Shown: piece by piece, positions 1 to 7,602 of the stretch
Numbering within the stretch: the first letter of the stretch is position 1
How the letters are laid out: each line of letters opens with the position of its first letter
DNA from: Clostridiales bacterium 1_7_47FAA
GTDB taxonomy: Bacteria; Bacillota; Clostridia; Lachnospirales; Lachnospiraceae
DNA: 64,000 nucleotides
Assembly: GCA_000155435.1 (NCBI GenBank)
Contig: DS990263.1
Span: 546,300-610,299 of the forward strand
Reading direction: 5' to 3'
Program-made: the position numbers and the translations under genes
Notes under the pieces: generated by a model
Databases searched by the model: none
What the model was told of the DNA's origin: nothing
What the model saw: only the letters and a program-made list of their open reading frames with translations

Positions 1-424
1 TTAGAATGAATAAATATGGAATGATCTTTATATTTTTATCCTCTCTGGGGCAATAAAAGTCTGTTATATCATTCGGGTTATAGTAAATATCCACCTCGTC
101 CCCAGGCTTTCCAACTGAAAGAAATGCATAAGGAACCCTTGAATCCATACCATTACACTCCTGATTCCCAATGCTGAACTTATATATTGTGAAACGATGT
201 GGTATGGATGGCGCTGTAATATACCTGTTATGAGTGCGTTTAAGATACTCAACATAGACACCCGTAGATAGATAATCAATCTGCCCTATGGTTTTCTTAA
301 TACATCTGCGTATTACATCCATATTCTTTTCCTTAATTGTGCTATATGCATTGAAAAGTATTATGATAATAGATATATAGATTGCAGTAAGCATGATTAA
401 CAATCCAATGGAACGATCCATCAT
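1..424 (-). CDS. DUF3592-like membrane-anchored protein, C-terminal part beyond the window
   Basis: The frame opens with ATG at 424 behind a GGAG site 8-9 bases upstream and runs 141 codons off the window edge without a stop. The N-terminus (MMDRSIGLLIMLTAIYISII) is a single membrane segment. The later part, with GKPGDEVDIYYNPNDITDFY, resembles the end of DUF3592 domains (a GD.V.V.Y.P.D pattern). The family has no known biochemical role. It is AT-rich compared with the genes after 1 kb. The similarity is read by eye, so the family call is tentative; the reading frame itself is well supported. Confidence 0.55.
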   Translation of the reverse strand, partial: MMDRSIGLLIMLTAIYISIIIILFNAYSTIKEKNMDVIRRCIKKTIGQIDYLSTGVYVEYLKRTHNRYITAPSIPHRFTIYKFSIGNQECNGMDSRVPYAFLSVGKPGDEVDIYYNPNDITDFYCPREDKNIKIIPYLFIL

Positions 425-456
425 GATATCTCCGTTCATATGTTGAGGATAAGTGA

Positions 457-945
457 TTAAACATAGTTTATTTTCCTTAAAAAACTTAGTACGGTCTTTT
501 TGTGTTCATATGGAACTTTTGCAAAAACATAAGTATTATCAATCTGGATTACCAGTTCATAAGTATCATCCTTATTTCTTCTTGAATATTTATAATACCG
601 GCCCACACTTAATGTGTAGTTTTTCCCTCCTGTCTGTTCCCTGATTTTTTCTTCCATGTTTTCCCTTAACATACGGGCATGTTCAGTTGAGTCTGTTTCA
701 GCATATTCTATATTGATGCCATCATCTATATATACTTTTCCGGAATGCAAGATGAAATTGTCCTTCGCTTCACTTGTATCAATCCATTCATATCCATTCA
801 TTTCCGCTATTCTTTTTAATTCTGCAAACTCCATAGGCGATTGTGGAGTTATGTTTTTCAGAATAACATAACCAATTGACAAGATTATTAATATGATTAA
901 AAAAAATGGAATAACGAATCTTTTCCGTCCATAAATTAGATACAC
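457..945 (-). CDS. Membrane-anchored protein of unknown function
   Basis: I do not recognise a family. A hydrophobic segment near the N-terminus (FVIPFFLIILIILSIGYVIL) is followed by about 125 mostly polar residues, so it is probably a bitopic protein with an extracellular domain. The frame can open at 1002, but no ribosome-binding site precedes that ATG. A GGGGGG run lies 10 bases before a GTG at 945, which I take as the start; an ATG at 954 is too close to that run. It lies 32 bases upstream of the DUF3592-like gene and shares its low GC, so the two may form one unit. Function unknown. Confidence 0.5.
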   Translation of the reverse strand: MYLIYGRKRFVIPFFLIILIILSIGYVILKNITPQSPMEFAELKRIAEMNGYEWIDTSEAKDNFILHSGKVYIDDGINIEYAETDSTEHARMLRENMEEKIREQTGGKNYTLSVGRYYKYSRRNKDDTYELVIQIDNTYVFAKVPYEHKKTVLSFLRKINYV

Positions 946-1087
946 GTTTACCATTCCCCCCTTTTTAATACTTACAATATAATAAATTCCGTGTATTTTC
1001 AATGGATTTGCATGAAAAGCCTGTTTTCTGCATGAATAGACGTGATGGCATGCTTAAACTTCTGAAAGGATTTTTTTGAATCCTTCT

Positions 1088-1945
1088 TCAATTTATTCCG
1101 CGGGCAATCGTTCCTGCCTCTCCCGCGCCAAATACCTCCTCAAACGCCCGCAGGCACTCCCCTTTCCTGGAGCGGTCCATGACAGCAAACACCACGGTAT
1201 CGAAGGTATCTGCAAAGTATCCTGTCAGCAGTTCCTTCCACCAGCTGGCTATCTTGTACGGGTCATTGCGGAATACGCCGCATCCGTAAGCCCCGAGGAT
1301 GAGATGACGGTGATTCATCTGCACGAACAGGGACAGGGCCACCTTCATGCGTTCATACATGGCTGTTTCCGCCTTATGTATATCCTCCCCCTTCTGCATC
1401 ACCTGCCCCATGTTGACAGCAGGCAGGGTAAGTACGGAAGCTGTCACAGGCTCCTCTAAAAGTTCAAACCGGCCATCACGGAAAAATACGACTTCAGGGG
1501 AATAGATGGCATGGTTGGTATATATCATGGACGGGCAGTTCCGGTTGTTCTGATAGTACTCCGGGTGTCTGGTCAGGGTCTGGTAGAGTCCGCTGGAAGC
1601 AGCTATGCTCTCCTCCTGTGCCATGGCACCGTTTAAGAACCCTCCTCCGGGATTCTTGGCGCTGGCAAAGTTCAGTACCCCGGGATCCGCCACCCCATCC
1701 CCTGACAGCCTAAGGATGGCATCCACGGTAGAACAGTTCATGGTCTTCATTACAGGTAACATACCGGAAGGTTCCCCTTTGACGTATGTTGCGGCCAGTG
1801 TCTCTGCCTGTTCCGGTGTGAATAAAAGGCTGTTGTCCACAGATGCCCTGTGCTGTTTCCTTATATCAATTATCCTGCCATGGATTTCGTAGGTTCCACG
1901 TCTCATGATTTCCAGTGTTTCTCTGGCAGTTGCTTTTCTATCCAT
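1088..1945 (-). CDS. TIGR02452-family macrodomain protein, bacterial-type poly(ADP-ribose) glycohydrolase
   Basis: Residues around 100-112 of the reading frame contain NPGGGFLNGAMAQEE, the PARG signature GGG-X6-8-QEE with seven residues between GGG and QEE; the glutamates are catalytic in bacterial PARGs. A further glycine loop, LGAYGCGVFRNDP, is the conserved C-terminal part of the fold. Family knowledge: these enzymes hydrolyse ADP-ribose chains or O-linked ADP-ribose. I start at the ATG at 1945, behind GGAG, 2 bases after the stop of the Nudix gene; the longer frame to 1963 would overlap that gene. It is the third gene of a NADAR-Nudix-PARG operon. Targets are unknown; no ADP-ribosyltransferase toxin is visible nearby. 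Confidence 0.85.
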   Translation of the reverse strand: MDRKATARETLEIMRRGTYEIHGRIIDIRKQHRASVDNSLLFTPEQAETLAATYVKGEPSGMLPVMKTMNCSTVDAILRLSGDGVADPGVLNFASAKNPGGGFLNGAMAQEESIAASSGLYQTLTRHPEYYQNNRNCPSMIYTNHAIYSPEVVFFRDGRFELLEEPVTASVLTLPAVNMGQVMQKGEDIHKAETAMYERMKVALSLFVQMNHRHLILGAYGCGVFRNDPYKIASWWKELLTGYFADTFDTVVFAVMDRSRKGECLRAFEEVFGAGEAGTIARGIN

Positions 1946-1947
1946 AC

Positions 1948-2868
1948 TTAAAACTCCTTCCATTTTTTACGGTACAGCCTGGATGGACGATGGCCCTCGT
2001 TCCCTGTGTAGGAATCTGTCTCCTCCACAAGGGATGCTGCCTTCCTGCGGAAAGCTGCCTTTAAAAGGCGTTTTCCCAGAATCACCTCATATACCTGCTG
2101 CAGCTGTGTCAATGTGAATTCAGAAGGCATCAGGTGAAGGGCCAGTCCGCTGTACTCAACCTTGCCCCGGAGCCGTTCCAGGGCATAGGTGATGATTCTG
2201 GCATGGTCAAAAGCCAGGCCATTGTTTTCCGTTATCTCATATTCTGTAAATGTGCCGTTTTCTGTTTTGGTCATGGATTTCTCAATGACAGAGGAAAGGC
2301 AGATGTTGTCCGAGGTTAATTCAAGCTTATAATGCTGGATACGGACAACCTTTGGTTCCTCTCCGTCCGTGGGAACAGGATAATCCGTGTGTTCATCCAT
2401 CAGGTAGAAGGAAATGTGGAACCAGCGGGCGTTATCCGCGTCATCCCCTGCTTTTATCCGGACTTTGGAACTGTCAATAAGCGCCATATAAGAACAACTC
2501 ATGACCCAGGTGCGTGGGTCGCGGTCTGGGTCGCTGAAGGTATACAGCTGTTCCATGTATACATGGTTAAGCCCGGTTTCTTCCATGAGTTCCCTTCTGG
2601 CTGCCTGTTCCGTGGTTTCGTCCGGCCGTACAAAGCCGCCGGGCAGGGCCCAGGAACCCAGATAGGGATGAACCCCTCTTTGGATTAACAGTATGCCCAG
2701 TTCCTTTTCAGGCAGCTTCCTGTAATTATCTTCTGTTTCCTCCAAAACCGTGAAAATAGCCATGTCGGCAGCCATCGAGGGCCGCTCATAGTGGCCGGGA
2801 TCATAGGATTGTAAATACTCGGCTTCAGTCAGGCCATTCCGGTCAAGTATCCTGGTGTCCCTGTCCAT
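1948..2868 (-). CDS. NrtR-like Nudix protein: ADP-ribose-type Nudix domain plus C-terminal winged helix
   Basis: Counting from the ATG at 2868, residues 78-100 form a complete Nudix box GX5EX7REUXEEXGU (GFVRPDE...RRELMEETGL), so catalytic residues are intact. The C-terminal third (ALERLRGKVEYSGLALHLMP onward) resembles the winged-helix DNA-binding domain of NrtR regulators, which sense ADP-ribose and control NAD genes. The protein may therefore be a hydrolase, a regulator, or both. The start at 2868 has GGAGG 10 bases upstream; an ATG at 2877 overlaps the previous stop but sits too close to the same site. It lies between NADAR and PARG genes with only a few bases at each junction. The nested palindrome at 3491-3531 is a candidate operator (inference). 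Confidence 0.8.
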   Translation of the reverse strand: MDRDTRILDRNGLTEAEYLQSYDPGHYERPSMAADMAIFTVLEETEDNYRKLPEKELGILLIQRGVHPYLGSWALPGGFVRPDETTEQAARRELMEETGLNHVYMEQLYTFSDPDRDPRTWVMSCSYMALIDSSKVRIKAGDDADNARWFHISFYLMDEHTDYPVPTDGEEPKVVRIQHYKLELTSDNICLSSVIEKSMTKTENGTFTEYEITENNGLAFDHARIITYALERLRGKVEYSGLALHLMPSEFTLTQLQQVYEVILGKRLLKAAFRRKAASLVEETDSYTGNEGHRPSRLYRKKWKEF

Positions 2869-2873
2869 CCCTG

Positions 2874-3437
2874 TCATGCCTCCTTTTCCTGTTCTATAAG
2901 GATATCCCTGGCCTCGGTCAGGGCAAATCCCAAAAGATTCGTGCCTTTCCACTTTACCGGGCATTGCACATCCGGATTACTCTTTCCCATACCAATTCCC
3001 CAGATGCGGTCCCTTGGGCTTGCCTCCACCAATATCCTGTTCTTAGTGGAACGCAGGAATTCCCACAATTCCGGATTCTGGGAAAACTTTGCCATGCTGG
3101 CTTGTTTGACAATGCCATAGCATGCATTGTCCCATGTCTCTTTATCAAAATTACGGACACTCCGGCCATATGCCTTCATGGCCTTTGGCTGCTTTGCCTC
3201 CAAAATCAGTGAAAGCATCTCCTGGTCATGGAACATCCTTGCCTTTTCCGCCATCATGAACTGCTCTGCGCAGGAATATGTAATCCCATCTATTTCAAAG
3301 CAGGCCATCCACCACTGGCTCAGGCAGGTTTCGGTTATACGCCCGCTGGAATCCGGTGTGTGGCCCCAAAAGAACAGGAATTTATAATGTTGTCCTTTGT
3401 TATATGCCTTTTTCAAATCTTCCAATGAATAAACCAT
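2874..3437 (-). CDS. NADAR-family protein (YbiA-like N-glycosidase fold)
   Basis: 187 residues of typical NADAR (DUF1768) length. Recognisable features are YKFLFFWGH near the start, SQWWMACFEIDGITYSCAEQFMMAEKA in the middle, and LRSTKNRILVEASPRDRIWGIG plus WKGTNLLGFALTEARD near the end. Members cleave N-glycosidic bonds: YbiA acts on toxic riboflavin intermediates, and other members remove ADP-ribose from guanine in DNA. As first gene of an operon with an ADP-ribose Nudix and a PARG-type hydrolase, an ADP-ribose substrate is the more likely reading here (inference). A GGAGGAG site lies close to the ATG, and the promoter at 3530-3558 drives the unit. Confidence 0.85.
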   Translation of the reverse strand: MVYSLEDLKKAYNKGQHYKFLFFWGHTPDSSGRITETCLSQWWMACFEIDGITYSCAEQFMMAEKARMFHDQEMLSLILEAKQPKAMKAYGRSVRNFDKETWDNACYGIVKQASMAKFSQNPELWEFLRSTKNRILVEASPRDRIWGIGMGKSNPDVQCPVKWKGTNLLGFALTEARDILIEQEKEA

Positions 3438-3490
3438 GCCACTCTCCTCCTTATGGTATCATGCTGGATGTTTGCATCAATCGTATTGCA

Positions 3491-3531
3491 ATGATAGTAA
3501 TATATTGTTAATAACAACTTGATACTATCAT
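3491..3531. promoter_or_regulatory. Nested palindromic operator of the NADAR-Nudix-PARG operon
   Basis: An outer inverted repeat ATGATAGT (3491-3498) and ACTATCAT (3524-3531) encloses a perfect inner palindrome TTGTTA-A-TAACAA (3505-3517). The outer arm touches the -10 box of the operon promoter, so a bound protein would block transcription initiation. The NrtR-like protein encoded in the operon is the obvious candidate ligand, but this is inference; another repressor is possible. Confidence 0.6.
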
Positions 3532-3558
3532 GATATATGATTGTGGATTGATTGTCAA
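3530..3558 (-). promoter_or_regulatory. Sigma-A promoter of the NADAR-Nudix-PARG operon
   Basis: On the minus strand TTGACA (3558-3553) is separated by exactly 17 bases from TATCAT (3535-3530), a near-consensus housekeeping promoter. The leader of about 90 bases to the NADAR start carries the nested palindromes. Confidence 0.75.
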
Positions 3559-3559
3559 G

Positions 3560-3881
3560 GGGATTTGGTATATATGACAGGATTAAAAAATGAATTTAAA
3601 AATAATGAGGTTTAAGAGAAATAGTAAATGTAAGTGAATATAGTTAAAAAATGTCACAAGATTAAGAATGTAATAGAATTTAAGAATGTTGTAGGACAGG
3701 GATGGAAATAAAATATAATTACCCTAAATAAGCCTAAAAAGCAGAAATGAACGCAAAAAAACCATTTAAGTTTACATAAAAATATTATGTTAACATATTG
3801 CCATGGCAAAGCTGATTTTACAGAGATTTTTCACACATTCCATTATGCAGACCACTCTCCCATCCTATGCATCCGGAATCA
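3560..3881. other. AT-rich intergenic stretch with no recognisable gene
   Basis: Very AT-rich sequence with many short A and T runs. No frame has a convincing start and ribosome-binding site together with a protein-like composition. The 60-codon plus-strand frame beginning at 3803 crosses the vat terminator and runs antisense into vat. I see no tRNA-like or riboswitch-like structure. Confidence 0.5.
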
Positions 3882-3923
3882 TAAAAACCGGCAGACAACT
3901 GCAATCCACAGCTGCCTGCCGGT
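3882..3923 (-). terminator. Intrinsic terminator of the vat gene
   Basis: Minus-strand hairpin with stem CCGGCAG/CTGCCGG (arms at 3916-3922 and 3888-3894) followed by a T5 run at 3887-3883. It lies 16 bases after the vat stop. Confidence 0.8.
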
Positions 3924-3938
3924 ATAAACCCATCCTAT

Positions 3939-4580
3939 CTACAGATGAAGCCTCTTTAATGAATCAATATCCCCTGCCTGTATGAACGGTATGGCAGATG
4001 AAATCTTCTCCACCGGCCAGTCCCACCACTTTATCTCCTGTAATGTTTTGACATCTTCATCTGAAAAACGTTTCCGTATCATCCTGGCCGGGACACCTCC
4101 TACGATTGTATAAGGCGGCACATCCTTGGTGACAACGGCCCTGGTTCCGATGATGGCCCCGTCGCCAATGGTGACCCCTGCTAAAATAACAGCCTCATAT
4201 CCAATCCACACATCGCTGCCAATGACAATATCACCCTTATTGTCCCACGCCATGTCCGGTCTCATGCCATGTCCCCACTCTTCATAAAACAAGGGGAATG
4301 TATAGGTGGCGAGGGAACCCATGGTGTGGTTCGCACTGTTGAACAGGAATCTGGCGCCGCATGCAATGGAACAGAATTTCCCGATGATAAGCCTGTCCTT
4401 ATTGATTGGATAATGGTAAAGGACATTATTTTTTTGAAAATCCCTTGGGTCATGGACAAAATCGTTATAAATGGTAAATTCCCCTATTTCAATATTGGGA
4501 TTCCCAATTACATTCTTCAAATATACAATCTGCGCATCTCCCGTTCTGGGATAAATCCTGCTGCTGTCTGGAATAGTCAT
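3939..4580 (-). CDS. vat: Vat-family streptogramin A O-acetyltransferase (xenobiotic acyltransferase, left-handed beta helix)
   Basis: 213 residues starting MTIPDSSRIYP, like known Vat proteins. Conserved Vat features are NPNIEIGEFTIYND (about 28-40), LIIGKFCSIACGARF (64-78), the catalytic His85 in NSANHTMG, hexapeptide repeats of the left-handed beta helix (GDIVIGSDVWIGYEAVILAGVTIG), TRAVVTKDVPPYTIVGGVPA, and a C-terminal KWWDWP. Family activity: acetyl-CoA-dependent O-acetylation of group A streptogramins such as virginiamycin M, giving resistance. Close relatives in the wider CatB-like xenobiotic acyltransferase group can have other substrates, so resistance is a prediction. It is a single-gene unit with a strong GGAGG site, a leader ORF upstream (4603-4647) and a terminator downstream. 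Confidence 0.8.
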   Translation of the reverse strand: MTIPDSSRIYPRTGDAQIVYLKNVIGNPNIEIGEFTIYNDFVHDPRDFQKNNVLYHYPINKDRLIIGKFCSIACGARFLFNSANHTMGSLATYTFPLFYEEWGHGMRPDMAWDNKGDIVIGSDVWIGYEAVILAGVTIGDGAIIGTRAVVTKDVPPYTIVGGVPARMIRKRFSDEDVKTLQEIKWWDWPVEKISSAIPFIQAGDIDSLKRLHL

Positions 4581-4625
4581 TATAATCCTCCTGATTCATC
4601 AATTATTGTTTTGGGACTATTCCAG
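4568..4625 (-). promoter_or_regulatory. Candidate attenuator hairpin pairing the leader ORF with the vat start
   Basis: On the minus strand CTGGAATAGTC inside the leader ORF (4625-4615) is the exact reverse complement of GACTATTCCAG (4578-4568), which begins at the G of the vat ATG. The 11-bp stem would trap the start codon in the stem and the GGAGG site in the 36-base loop. A ribosome stalled on the leader would expose the site, as in translational attenuation of erm and cat genes. The pairing is seen in the sequence; the mechanism is inference. Confidence 0.65.
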
Positions 4626-4647
4626 TTAATGCAATGCAGAGTTTCAT
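4603..4647 (-). CDS. 14-residue leader peptide upstream of vat
   Basis: ATG at 4647 preceded by a strong AAGGAGGC site, then MKLCIALTGIVPKQ and TAA at 4605-4603, 22 bases before the vat start. Its last third encodes the strand that pairs with the vat start codon region. Short leader ORFs with perfect ribosome-binding sites are the hallmark of antibiotic-induced, ribosome-mediated attenuation. Too short to recognise by homology; supported by position, ribosome-binding site and pairing. Confidence 0.65.
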   Translation of the reverse strand: MKLCIALTGIVPKQ

Positions 4648-4745
4648 ATAACCCGCCTCCTTTTCTGTCTTATATCAAATATATTACAGGAACAAAAGAA
4701 AGAATGGAATACCAAATAAAAAAATATCCAGACATCCAGGCAACC

Positions 4746-5618
4746 TCATTCAATGGGCGCCTGATAAAACCCGCCATAAAAATTCTCCGTCTTAATCATG
4801 TTCACAATCACATGCGGATCCTGTTCCCGCATCAAATGGACGATATCATTCACCTCATAGGAGGAAACCACTGTGTGCAGCAGGTACATTTTCCTGTGGC
4901 TGTAGCCGCCCATGGCGTCCACACAGGATATCCCATGCCTGTACTCGTTCACGTAAGCCTTAATCACGTCCTCTGCATTGGTGGTGGTAATCTGCAGCGT
5001 GACCCGCTCATACCTGTGGTGGAAGGCAGATATGGCCTTGGTGGAAACAAACTGGAATAAGATGGAGTACCCAGCATAAAGCCATCCGAACATATATCCG
5101 AAAATACAAAGGATGACACAGTTGCCTGCAAACACATATTCCCATATGGATTTCCCGGTCTTGTTGGACACATACAGCGCAATGAAGTCAGTGCCGCCTG
5201 TGGAGGCATTTCCGCGCAGCGCGATGGCGATGGCAATGCCGTACAGGAATCCGCCGAACACCACATCCAGAAGCACGTCATTGAACAGCGGCTGGAAATG
5301 GAACACCTTCAGGAAAAAGCTGGCAAGGAATACCTGCAGCATGGAATAAAAGGTAAAACGCATGCTGATGCTTTTACTGCACAGGATGGCCACAGGTATG
5401 TTGAGGACCAGCATTCCCAGGGACGTGGAGATATTATGTCCATATAAAGAGGCAATCCTGTCAATCAGGATTGCCACGCCCGTGAAACCGCTGGACAATA
5501 GGTTGGCTGGCCGGATGAATGCCTGGATTACATAGGTCTGGAGCAGTGCGGAGGCGATGACCGCTGCAATGGTTATGAGCCTGCGCACCATGATATTCTT
5601 CTTGTATTTGGCAATCAT
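4746..5618 (-). CDS. YitT-family membrane protein (DUF161 plus C-terminal DUF2179)
   Basis: 290 residues. About five hydrophobic segments occupy residues 10-200, with the YitT landmarks QAFIRPANLLSSGFTGVAILI and ALRGNASTGGTDFIALYVS. The soluble C-terminal domain (RYERVTLQITTTNAEDVIKAYVN...VVSSYEVNDIVHLMREQDPHVIVNM) is DUF2179, a PII-like fold. Family function is unsettled. The start overlaps the cutC stop by ATGA, so translation is probably coupled. It is the last gene of a long minus-strand series; no clear terminator follows. Confidence 0.85.
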   Translation of the reverse strand: MIAKYKKNIMVRRLITIAAVIASALLQTYVIQAFIRPANLLSSGFTGVAILIDRIASLYGHNISTSLGMLVLNIPVAILCSKSISMRFTFYSMLQVFLASFFLKVFHFQPLFNDVLLDVVFGGFLYGIAIAIALRGNASTGGTDFIALYVSNKTGKSIWEYVFAGNCVILCIFGYMFGWLYAGYSILFQFVSTKAISAFHHRYERVTLQITTTNAEDVIKAYVNEYRHGISCVDAMGGYSHRKMYLLHTVVSSYEVNDIVHLMREQDPHVIVNMIKTENFYGGFYQAPIE

Positions 5619-6370
5619 AGCCCTGTCTCCCCTGCTTCCCCGATACTTATGAGAAGTTTGCGCACCAGCTCCTCCGAGACCACATCATAAGCACGTTCAT
5701 TGGGAGCAGCCCCAAAGGCATAGGAAACGCTGTTTACAATGGTGGTTGGGTCCTCCACCCAGTCCTTGCAGGAACTGTGCACCTGGGTAAGGCCGGTGTC
5801 ATCCATCAGCTTCCTGGCATTACCGGCGTTAATGCCGCTTCCTGCCAGAATCTCAATCCTGTCCCCATACATGGCCTGAAGTTCCTTTAAAAGAGCCGTG
5901 CCTTCTACTGCCTTGGCCTTCAGTCCGCTGGTCAGCACCCGGTCAACCCCCATGTCAATCAGGATTTCCATGGACCTGTAAGGATTGTCCGTGCAGTCAA
6001 ATGCCCGGTGGAATACGGCTTCCTTCCCATATTCATGGATGATGGAAACCAGCCTTTCATTCTGCTCACGGTTAATGGTGGCATCCGGGTTCAGGCAGCC
6101 AAAGGCAATTCCGTCCGCGCCATGGCTGACCAGGATCCTGGTATCCATCTCCATCACCTCAAAATCCTCCTTGCAGTAACAGAAGCCGCCGCCCCTGGGA
6201 CGGACCATTGCCACTGTCCTGATACCGCAGTGTTCCTTCACAAGCTCAAGGGTGCCCAGGGAGGGGGTAAGCCCTCCCAGATGCAGCCCGCTGTTTAACT
6301 CTATCCTTTTGGCACCCCCGGACGCGGCCTGGACCGCATCATAGTAGCTGCCGCAGCATATTTCCAACAT
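5615..6370 (-). CDS. cutC: CutC-family TIM-barrel protein
   Basis: About 251 residues. CutC hallmarks are MLEICCGSYYDAVQAASGGAKRIELNSGL at the N-terminus, VAMVRPRGGGFCY, FHRAFDC, and VLTSG...ILAGSGINAGNA near the C-terminus. The family was named for copper homeostasis in Escherichia coli, but the direct role is disputed and an enzymatic role is likely. I start at the ATG at 6370, 9 bases after GGAGG, rather than at 6397. It follows the M20 dipeptidase gene by 59 bases and overlaps yitT by ATGA. Confidence 0.85.
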   Translation of the reverse strand: MLEICCGSYYDAVQAASGGAKRIELNSGLHLGGLTPSLGTLELVKEHCGIRTVAMVRPRGGGFCYCKEDFEVMEMDTRILVSHGADGIAFGCLNPDATINREQNERLVSIIHEYGKEAVFHRAFDCTDNPYRSMEILIDMGVDRVLTSGLKAKAVEGTALLKELQAMYGDRIEILAGSGINAGNARKLMDDTGLTQVHSSCKDWVEDPTTIVNSVSYAFGAAPNERAYDVVSEELVRKLLISIGEAGETGL

Positions 6371-6429
6371 AGTTCCATTCCTCCATATCTGATTCACAGG
6401 CCTGGCCGCCAGCCGTTCCCCGCTGTCTG

Positions 6430-7599
6430 CTACAGCTGCCCCAGCCGGTACAAAGCCAAAGCATATATCCGTGCGTTTGTCATCAGGTCATCCACTGTCA
6501 TCCATTCATTGGGATTATGTCCAATCCCCTTCTGTCCCGGAAAACTTGGCCCAAAGGGCACGATTCCCGGCATCCCCTTGGCATAGGTCCCTCCTGTGGT
6601 GGTAACCGGCGTCCCGTCCTGTCCCGTTACAATCTCATAGCTTTCCTGAAGCGCCTTTACCATGGGGCTGTCCTTTTCAAATATGACCGGGTCATAATTC
6701 ATGACCAGTTCTGCACGAAGCCCTGATTCCAAAGCCTTCCCCTGAACCTTATCCATAATCTGCTGGATGGAGAATCCGCCCGGATAGCTTAGGGTCACAT
6801 CAAAACTGACCATTCCGTCCACGCATCCCAGTTTATATCCCCGCATCTCCATGGTCCCGTATTCCTCATGGAAAAAGTCAATCCCCAGGCGGTCGCCTGT
6901 ATTCCTGGCCCCGATAAAATACTGGTTCACAAATTCAAAAAATGGTTCCAGCTTTTCTTTATCCCCAAGAATCCGCACAACGGCCCGTCCTCTCTCACTG
7001 TACACCACCGGATACTTACAATCCGGCGTAAACCCGTATACAGGGGGATTCTCCTTTGTGAGATAATAGTTCAGATCCTCAAAGCCTGTTTCTTCGTCAC
7101 AGCCAAAGATGATCCTGACCGGGCGCCTTAACCCAAGGCCCAGCTTCTTAAGGGCCGCCAGCCCGTAAAGACAGGCCAGCACAGGCCCTTTATTGTCCAA
7201 TACTCCCCTGCTGTAAATGACCCCGTTCTCCATATATCCGCTAAAGGGTGGCTGTTTCCAGCCCTCCCCCACCGGCACCACATCCACATGCCCGATGGCG
7301 CAGACGTATCCGTCTTCTCCCCTGCCATACTGGGCATAGCCGATGTAGTTGTCAAGATTCACCGTGTCAAAACCAAGGCGTCCGCTGATATCCAGCGCGC
7401 TTAAAAGAGCCTGCTTCACGCCCGGGCCGAACGGGGCGTCCTCTGACCCAGCCCCCTCCACGCTGTCAATCCGCACCAGCTCAAGGATGCTGTCAATCAT
7501 CTCATCCTTTAAACTGTCCACGGCCTCTATGATACGCTGATCTAAACCCATATCTAAACCTATATCCGAACCCATATCAAAGTCCCTATTTAAGCCCAT
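6430..7599 (-). CDS. M20-family metallodipeptidase (PepV/Sapep-like, short form)
   Basis: 389 residues with all expected dinuclear metal ligands: H104 and D106 in AIGHVDVVP, D135 in RGVLDNKGP, E169-E170 in GCDEETG, D193 in TPDCKYP, and the C-terminal His in GIGHNPNEW. PepV/Sapep dipeptidases are usually about 450-470 residues, so this one is trimmed in the lid/dimerisation region. The start at 7599 has GAGG 8 bases upstream, within the end of the glycosylasparaginase gene, 3 bases after its stop. The first 20 residues come from a short 12-base DNA repeat (GATATGGGTTTA-like). In context it could cleave aspartyl or other dipeptides released from glycopeptides (inference). Confidence 0.8.
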   Translation of the reverse strand: MGLNRDFDMGSDIGLDMGLDQRIIEAVDSLKDEMIDSILELVRIDSVEGAGSEDAPFGPGVKQALLSALDISGRLGFDTVNLDNYIGYAQYGRGEDGYVCAIGHVDVVPVGEGWKQPPFSGYMENGVIYSRGVLDNKGPVLACLYGLAALKKLGLGLRRPVRIIFGCDEETGFEDLNYYLTKENPPVYGFTPDCKYPVVYSERGRAVVRILGDKEKLEPFFEFVNQYFIGARNTGDRLGIDFFHEEYGTMEMRGYKLGCVDGMVSFDVTLSYPGGFSIQQIMDKVQGKALESGLRAELVMNYDPVIFEKDSPMVKALQESYEIVTGQDGTPVTTTGGTYAKGMPGIVPFGPSFPGQKGIGHNPNEWMTVDDLMTNARIYALALYRLGQL

Positions 7600-7602
7600 G
7601 AA

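Noticed and set aside
3803-3985. 60-codon plus-strand ORF
   Set aside because: It crosses the vat terminator hairpin and the end of vat in antisense; low-complexity translation and no ribosome-binding site.
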